Shown here one piece after another: positions 58,206 to 64,000 of a stretch of DNA of 64,000 nt. Both the position numbers and the translations under genes were made by a program. Source of the stretch: Hofstenia miamia (Eukaryota; Xenacoelomorpha; Acoela); the NCBI GenBank assembly GCA_004352715.1, contig SCFE01000028.1:160475-224474 (forward strand), read 5' to 3'. The first letter of the stretch is position 1, and each line of letters starts with the position of its first letter. The notes below the pieces were generated by a model that searched no databases, was not told where the DNA came from, and was given only the letters and a program-made list of their open reading frames with translations.

Positions 58206-58702
58206 TGTGAAATATTTACAATAGCATTTACTATATTAAAGAACTATTCATTTGTTGGATGACGAAATATACATTATTGCAGTATGTCAATCAAATGGAA
58301 AATTTTGACTGTCTCCCTCATCATATCCAAATGCATTCAACTGGTACAAACGCAATTTCATAACATTGGCTTTACAGAAAGAAACCTTACAAACGAATGA
58401 TTACTTTATTGAATCTCTTAATTTGTTGTGTAGAAATGAAACAGTGTTTTGGANGTGAAATATTTACAATAGCATTTACTATATTAAAGAACTATTCATT
58501 TGTTGGATGACGAAATATACATTATTGCGGTATGTCAATCAAATGGAAAATTTTGACTGTCTCCCTCATCATATCCAAACACATTCAACTGGTACAAACG
58601 CAATTTCATAACATTGGCTTTACAGAAAGAAACCTTACAAACGAATGATTACTTTATTGAATCTCTTAATTTGTTGTGTAGAAATGAAACAGTGTTTTGG
58701 GC
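58206..58702 (+). repeat. 248-bp duplication across a single N (58454)
   Basis: 58206-58453 and 58455-58702 are the same 248 bp with a few substitutions (for example ATTGCAGTATG against ATTGCGGTATG). The N lies exactly between them. This is the pattern of two allelic contig ends that failed to merge. Confidence 0.92.
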
Positions 58703-58823
58703 GTACAAGTAATTTTGGATGGGCGAACTAATGTATTACTATTAAGGATACATCAGCTTACTTAAATGATGCTCAAAATTCTTAACGACTTGTCTTCTAA
58801 TTACCAACCATTTGGATTTTTGC

Positions 58824-59908
58824 ATTTGAATAATACGCTATTAACTAGCTTTGTTTACCTATTTACAAAGATTTTACGCGTATAGAATGGTTAATTCAAC
58901 ATGGAAACACTGGTAACTTTGGAAGAATAAATTAATGCATTACTATTATTGATACATCAGCTTACAATGTACTAAATAATCTGGATAACAAGTTTTGGCG
59001 TTGTATTTCCCATGTCAACTACGAAAAATAAATGGTGATACTTCCGTGAAATTTCCCTAGATGTGGTGAAGTTCTGCATAACAACTTGGTCTGCACGAAA
59101 AAAAGCTCATATACAATACGTTTTGCTTCATGTGTAACTCCTAAGCATGGTGAATATTTATTCCATTTTTTTTTATTTGGATATTGGTGAAAATCAATTT
59201 ACCTTTGTTATTTATATCACACATTTCAACTTTTATTGATTTATTGATGGTATATTTCATATGCTTTGGCATATATTTCTATCTTGTTTTTGAAAATGTG
59301 CATCTATTTCAAGCAACTATAGTGTTTAAGTTTAGCAAACATTTCTCCAATTTGCGTTTTTAATATCAACACATTGAAACAAGTTTTGCTTCTATCAATT
59401 ATATTCCTTGTTGCATGATTAAACATTGTTACAAGAAACATGGCTTAAGAACTTTATCACTCAGAGTTGTTGTGTAATGTATGCTTTTACAATTTATACA
59501 CAATTGCTAAAGAAATTGCTGTTTTCCACCTCTTGCATATTTTTGATCAATATTACCACACTTGGAAACACGCTCTAATGCAAATAACCCATCATTTTTC
59601 GTTTGAAATATTTGGGTTTTCGATCTATGAATTGTTTTCCTTAAAACATGGTGCTGCATGTTTAAACATTGTTACAACAAACATGCTCTAAGTGAAATGT
59701 CATTAAAAAATATCAGTTTGCCTAAATCCTAAAAATCAAAGATTCTCACTTTGGTCTAAACAAATTGTCTAAAAAATTAATTTGTTCAATTAAGTTTTAT
59801 CAAAAATATTTTGTCGCTAGATGGCGTCCAATAGAATCACTTCATTTCCACATGGCAAATAGTCATGGGTGTCCCATTGGCACGGGGTCTGTCCGTCACC
59901 TTACTACT
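58824..59908 (+). repeat. Element right-end region, diverged inner copy
   Basis: Paralogous to 60275-61386 over its whole length. The last 155 bp (about 59751-59908) are a diverged terminal repeat: it keeps CTAGATGGCGTCCAATAG and ACTTCATTTCCA, has lost about 18 bp, and ends in TTACTACT. It is followed by unrelated sequence. It therefore looks like the right end of a second copy, either nested or misjoined. Confidence 0.8.
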
Positions 59909-60181
59909 TCTAGCGATGATTTCAGATTTTGGATATATTCATTCCTCCGTGAGTTATAAGTGCTAAATAAACTTTAGGAAGTCATCAAAAAATTGAAACA
60001 TTTCTAGTCAGCTTAAGGTTACATCAGAACTGCAACAGTGCGGGTTTTTAGGACCACCGCATCGTAGGTTTTAAGCACTACATGGTTTTTTAAAATATTA
60101 TTTATCTATGAGGAGTATGTGAATATCTTTTCTATATTGCGAAATTCTAGTGCAAATATTGCCTCAGTCACAGATATCTAG

Positions 60182-60183
<2 letters not shown>

Positions 60184-60234
<51 letters not shown>
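60184..60234. repeat. (TAA)n microsatellite
   Basis: About 16 uninterrupted TAA units directly followed by a tRNA-like head (60237-60273). Confidence 0.95.
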
Positions 60235-60236
<2 letters not shown>

Positions 60237-60273
60237 GGCCCTAGTGGCCAAGGGGTAAAAGGCTAGACTGGGA
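60237..60273 (+). ncRNA. tRNA-derived SINE head, truncated at N
   Basis: GGGCCCTAGTGGCCAAGGGG and the following TAAAAGGC resemble a tRNA 5' half: an acceptor-like start, then an A-box-like TGGCCAAGGGG inside a D arm GGCC...GGCT. The sequence is cut by the single N at 60274, so the B-box and tail are not visible. It directly follows a (TAA)n tract, possibly the tail of another copy. Confidence 0.4.
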
Positions 60274-60274
60274 N

Positions 60275-61386
60275 ATTTGAATAATACGCTATTAACTAGC
60301 TTTGTTTACCTATTTACAAAGATTTTACGTGTATAGAATGGTTAATTCAACATGGAAACACTGGTAACTTTGGAAGAATAAATTAATGCATTACTATTAT
60401 TGATACATCAGCTTACAATGTACTAAATAATCTGGATAACAAGTTTTGGCATTGTATTTCCCATGTCAACTACGAAAAATAAATGGTGATACTTCCGTGA
60501 AATTTCCCTAGATGTGGTGAAGTTCTGCATAACAAATTGGTCTGCATGAAAAAAAAGCTCATATACAATACGTTTTGCTGTTTCACATGTAACTCATAAG
60601 CACGGCGAATATTTATTCCATTTTTTTTTATTTGGATATTGGTGAAAATCAACTTGCCTTTGTTATGTATATCAGACATTTCAACTTTTATTGATTTATC
60701 AATGGTATATTTCATATGCTTTGGCGTATATTTCTATCTTGTTTTTGAAAATGTGCATCTATTTCAAGCAACTATAGTGTTTAAGTTTAGCAAACGTTTC
60801 TCCAATTTGCGTTTTTAATATCAACACATTGAAACAAGTTTTGCTTCTATCAATTATATTCCTTGTTGCATGATTAAACATTGTTACAAGAAACATGGCT
60901 TAAGAACTTTATCACTCAGAGTTGTTGTGTAATGTATGCTTTTACAATTTATACACAATTGCTAAAGAAATTGCTGTTTTCCACCTCTTGCATATTTGTT
61001 TTGATCAATATTAATGCAGTTAGAAATACACTCTAATGCAAATAACACATCATTTTTCGTTTGAAATATTTGGGTTTTCGATCTATGAATTGTTTTCCTT
61101 AAAACATGGTGTTACATGTTTAACCATTGTTACAACAAATACGCCTTAAGTGAAATTTGTCATCAAAAATATCAGTTTGCCTAAATCCTAAAAATCAAAA
61201 ATATCCACTTTGGTCTAAACAAATTGTCTAAAAAATTAGTTTGCTCATTTTAGTTTTGTCAAAAATATTTTGTTGCTAGATGGCGTCCAATAGAATCACT
61301 TCATTTCCATGTGGCAAATAGTGATGGGTTGTTACGAGCACTTCAGGGTGTCCCATAGGGACGTCCTAGTGCTCTATATAACTACT
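60275..61386 (+). repeat. Element right-end region, true terminus
   Basis: Paralogue of 58824-59908 that continues into the intact 185-bp terminal repeat and the TTCATG duplication. The N at 60274 is immediately upstream, so the link between this end and the rest of the element rests on the assembler. Confidence 0.85.
61202..61386 (-). repeat. Terminal inverted repeat, right
   Basis: Inverse of 51438-51622 with one difference; ends ACTACT directly before TTCATG. Confidence 0.92.
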
Positions 61387-61392
61387 TTCATG
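61387..61392. repeat. 6-bp target duplication TTCATG, right
   Basis: Second copy of the hexamer flanking the element. On the polymerase strand it is CATGAA, which falls within the palm-domain coding sequence. Confidence 0.85.
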
Positions 61393-63970
61393 GTTTGATA
61401 GTGGAATTTAAACATCTGGAGCTTAGAATGGTCTAATATTGCCCAACCCACACAATTCAGCTTGTTCGATACAATATCTTTGTTTTGCAACATGACTTGC
61501 ACCAAATTTTCATTAATTATATTGAACAATTTGAATTCTGGCTGCTTGATTAATTTTTCAGGATCATCCTTATCACCAAAAATTTTGCTTTACATCACTT
61601 CTAAGAGATTCCATTGTTTTGCAAAATACTGCTTTAGACATGAGCTTATAAAAACTTTTTTTGAAATTGTTCTTTGCTGCTTTGCATTTTGATGTGTTCA
61701 AATCAATATAGGGCTTTAAAAATGGTGCCGTCTTAAATTGTAATGCCCTGTGGAACTTGGTGATCTTTAGCCCTTGTTTGACATACAATTTTAACACCTC
61801 ATAGTGAACCACATACTTTTCCTTTTGGTAAAATGTCTGCACCAAATTTGCCATCCTGCCAGATTTCAGTCCTAATGACTCTTTAATATTTTGTTTGTAT
61901 GGTGACAAATGCTGATCTTTAATAACCAAATTAAAGTGCTCATTCTGCAAATTACTGGGATATTCCAGATAAACCTCCACTAAATAGCACAAATCTCCAT
62001 CCTGGGGTACATTCAAAATATACTCTATTGGTGCATCTGTCCACTACAACTGTCCAACAGGCAAATTCATGGTCATGGCACCCCATGCAAAAAATTCATA
62101 TCTAAAAAATGGCCTATGTGGACTCCTTTTCAGGGTCATAACCCTCTACCATGAGGTTGTTTGCCTTAAAATAGCATTCTGCATACACCTCAGACATGCC
62201 TCCTCTAATGCCAGCCTCAATGGATTCCAGTTGGTCAACACTTGCAAGATAATCCAGTGAAACATCTGTGTGGTTTAACATTGCATTCCAACTGAAATTG
62301 GATACTTGTCTTCACCAATATTTTTAGCCAGATTTGATAGACTGTCACTCATAAAGCAGAAAGAATCCAGAAATCAAAGCTCCTCATAAATGGTTTTTGT
62401 GGCATTATTTTATCATTATAAGTTGAGACTGGCACCATCAAACTGATTGAAAGGAACTTCTCTGAGGTGCATGGAATGCATGAAACCTTTTCATTTTCCT
62501 TGAGTCTAAGAGACTTTATCAGCAGATGCATATCATACTTGCTAGCATTGTGTGCAAAAACTGGTATGAATTTTGGTGTGCAATATAGCATATTACAATC
62601 ATTTTGGGCAATGCCATGTATTTTCCTACTATAATGGCAGTGATCAAACACCTTGTCATCTGTTCTTTCAAATAGCTTTTCACAGAAAACACAATTACTA
62701 GCACTTCCCACCATGGTGTAGCATTGTTGAGGCATTATTACTGAAGCACAATGTTGCTGTTTTGCTTTGAAGGATTAGTGTGCAATTTTACAAAGTTCAT
62801 CCCAACCTTGCTCTATGCACCCCTCAACTGAAAAAATTTTGGTGAAAAGCAGTTCATTTTCAGTACTTGTGGCAATGCATATACCAGATGACATTTGTTT
62901 CACATCCTGAACAGTATAGCTGGTTGAGGGATATGGTGTGGCACTGTGTATTTTCTGTGATGTGGCTTCAATTTCCAATGCAGCAATGATGGGTACAAAA
63001 TTCCTCACACCATGTGCTTTAAATGAAATTTTGTCACTTGCACTAGGAAATGTAATTGTGGGCTCAAATTAAACTTGTAGTGGTTTCAAACCCAGACAAG
63101 CATTTAGCACAGAAAAACCCATTTGACTGCTTTTTAAAGTACCAAAGACAGGCATTTAAATTTGTAATTGCTACATAATGACACTTTTCAGCTTCTTCTA
63201 ACAGGGAGTTTGAAGTAATGTATGCAGCCACCAAAGATTTTTCATTGAAGCTGTACACATTTACAGTTATTTTATTTAAATCCTCAAACTTGCAGATGTC
63301 ATTGGTAGACATTTGAAATGACATTCTAGAAAACTTTAAAATTTGTAGGAACTTGTTGAGGCATACTATTTGAAGTTTAGCCCTTATTTCTAGGTGGAGA
63401 AATGCTAGAACAGTATACAGGAAGAATTTTTTGTTTGAGCACTGCAGGGATTAACAAGAAAGTTGTGCTTTTTCAAATATTCAGGGAGGGGATGTAAGTG
63501 CCAGCTCTTGTTGGGTGATATTTGGCAATACACAGACTCACTCTGTTTATATTCTTCAACACCCAATTGGACCTATTTGCTGCATAAATTGTAATGTAAT
63601 TAGCAATTCCATCAACCATTCTAAGAAAATCTGCTTGTTGAAAGCCACTGCTAAAGACAGATACAGGAGAGCTGTTTGGATATAGTACAACACTTTTTGA
63701 CACACCATTTTTATCTTTTGTGAACTCCACTTCACATAAGAGGTACACTTTTGAGGAGAAGTGCTTTGATATATCCTCCTGCATAATTTCAATAATTTGA
63801 GGGTAAAGAGCAGAAAATGCAGAATAAACATCAATAGATGACAATGAACTACTTTGATAATAGTCAAAACTACCATGGCAAGCAGTTAACATTTTAGTAA
63901 AAGTTGTGTTTGAAATGTCATTTGAGGTTTCAAAGTTGTGAGAATTTAGGTGATCCTCAAACTTCTCCAT
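61387..63970 (-). pseudogene. Polinton-type DNA polymerase B, N-terminal and central part
   Basis: Minus strand, read in several frames from about 63970. The N-terminal block (63473-63970) carries NWVLKNINRVSLCIAKYHP and RAGTYIP. A second block (63064-63324) has FEDLNKITVNVYSFNEKS and a zinc-binding FFCAKCLSGFE. The exonuclease I site, normally a D-x-E motif, reads IIAALEIEAT with its Asp replaced. Next come a second zinc site (CVFCEKLF, then DHCHYSRKIHG) and the exonuclease II region PVFAHNASKYDMHLLIKSL. The palm follows: YDPEKES and a degraded motif A near 62090-62110, then KEKYVVHYEVLKLYVKQGLK, FLKPYIDLNTSKCKAAKN and the motif B region FKKSFYKLMSKAVF at 61620-61700. The sequence runs on through DHSKLQMFKFHYQTMK to the insertion point. 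Frameshifts, stops and the lost exonuclease acid show it is dead. The gene finishes at 50934-51437. Confidence 0.88.
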
Positions 63971-64000
63971 GCTTAAAAAATAATGTTTACAGGAAGGATA

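Larger units (their letters stand above)
51438..61386. mobile_element. Polinton-like element, 9.9 kb, inserted in a polymerase B gene
   Basis: 9,949 bp bounded by 185-bp terminal inverted repeats (51438-51622 and 61202-61386) that differ at one base. The ends start AGTAGTTATATAGAGC, and TTCATG is duplicated on both sides. AG-start termini, long terminal repeats and 6-bp target duplication are Polinton/Maverick features. No polymerase, retroviral-type integrase, packaging ATPase or cysteine protease was recognised inside. The only recognised coding content is a fragment resembling a Polinton structural protein in three partial copies. Large internal direct and inverted repeats and four single-N joins lie inside, so the true length and order are uncertain. 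It is probably non-autonomous, mobilised by enzymes of a relative. Confidence 0.75.

Noticed and set aside
51438-61386. Interpreting the 9.9-kb element as a hAT or Tc1 transposon
   Set aside because: The target duplication is 6 bp (not 8 bp or TA), the termini start AG and are 185 bp long, which fits Polinton/Maverick better.

Overview
The window looks like AT-rich genomic DNA from an invertebrate animal. It has GT-AG introns of hundreds to thousands of bases, a spliced myotubularin-family gene, an intronless TRIM-type gene, many (TA)n microsatellites and a dense load of decayed transposons: hAT, Tc1/mariner, piggyBac, non-LTR and Polinton/Maverick. Nothing is bacterial, and no CRISPR array or operon is present. 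The species cannot be fixed from sequence alone. Two blocks of exactly 1000 N and six single N bases are assembly joins. Several single N's sit between near-identical copies, so some duplications may be unmerged haplotypes.

Layout. 1-7.5 kb: two scaffold gaps and two inverted, decayed hAT transposase copies. 9.7-12.0 kb: tandem copies of a unit of about 925 bp that carries a hAT-type miniature element. 13.1-15.0 kb: an intact intronless RING/B-box (TRIM-like) gene of 623 codons. 16.8-18.4 kb: interleaved direct repeats. 19.1-22.3 kb: a decayed non-LTR retrotransposon plus an inverted reverse-transcriptase fragment. 23.2 kb: a lone candidate host exon. 23.8-24.9 kb: a broken Tc1-type transposase. 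27.2-27.8 kb: an internally deleted mariner-like element.

28.0-45.0 kb: a myotubularin phosphatase gene of the MTMR6/7/8 type, reconstructed here as ten exons that join in frame to 504 codons plus a stop. The catalytic loop is intact. The first (ATG) exon is not identified, and the C-terminus is shorter than in relatives. Most of its longer introns hold a mobile element: piggyBac-type MITEs, a piggyBac transposase relic, a small inverted-repeat element, and two hAT-type miniature elements with clear target duplications.

46.9-50.9 kb: retroelement debris (a non-LTR C-terminal domain and an RNase H domain) and tandem repeats. 50.9-64.0 kb: the most striking region. A protein-primed (Polinton-type) DNA polymerase B relic on the minus strand is split by a 9,949-bp element. 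That element has 185-bp terminal inverted repeats differing at one base, starts with AG, and is flanked by the exact 6-bp duplication TTCATG. These are Polinton/Maverick insertion hallmarks. The only gene recognised inside it is a fragment resembling a Polinton structural protein, present in several copies. It therefore reads as a non-autonomous Polinton-like element nested in another Polinton, although internal N joins mean its interior may be partly misassembled.
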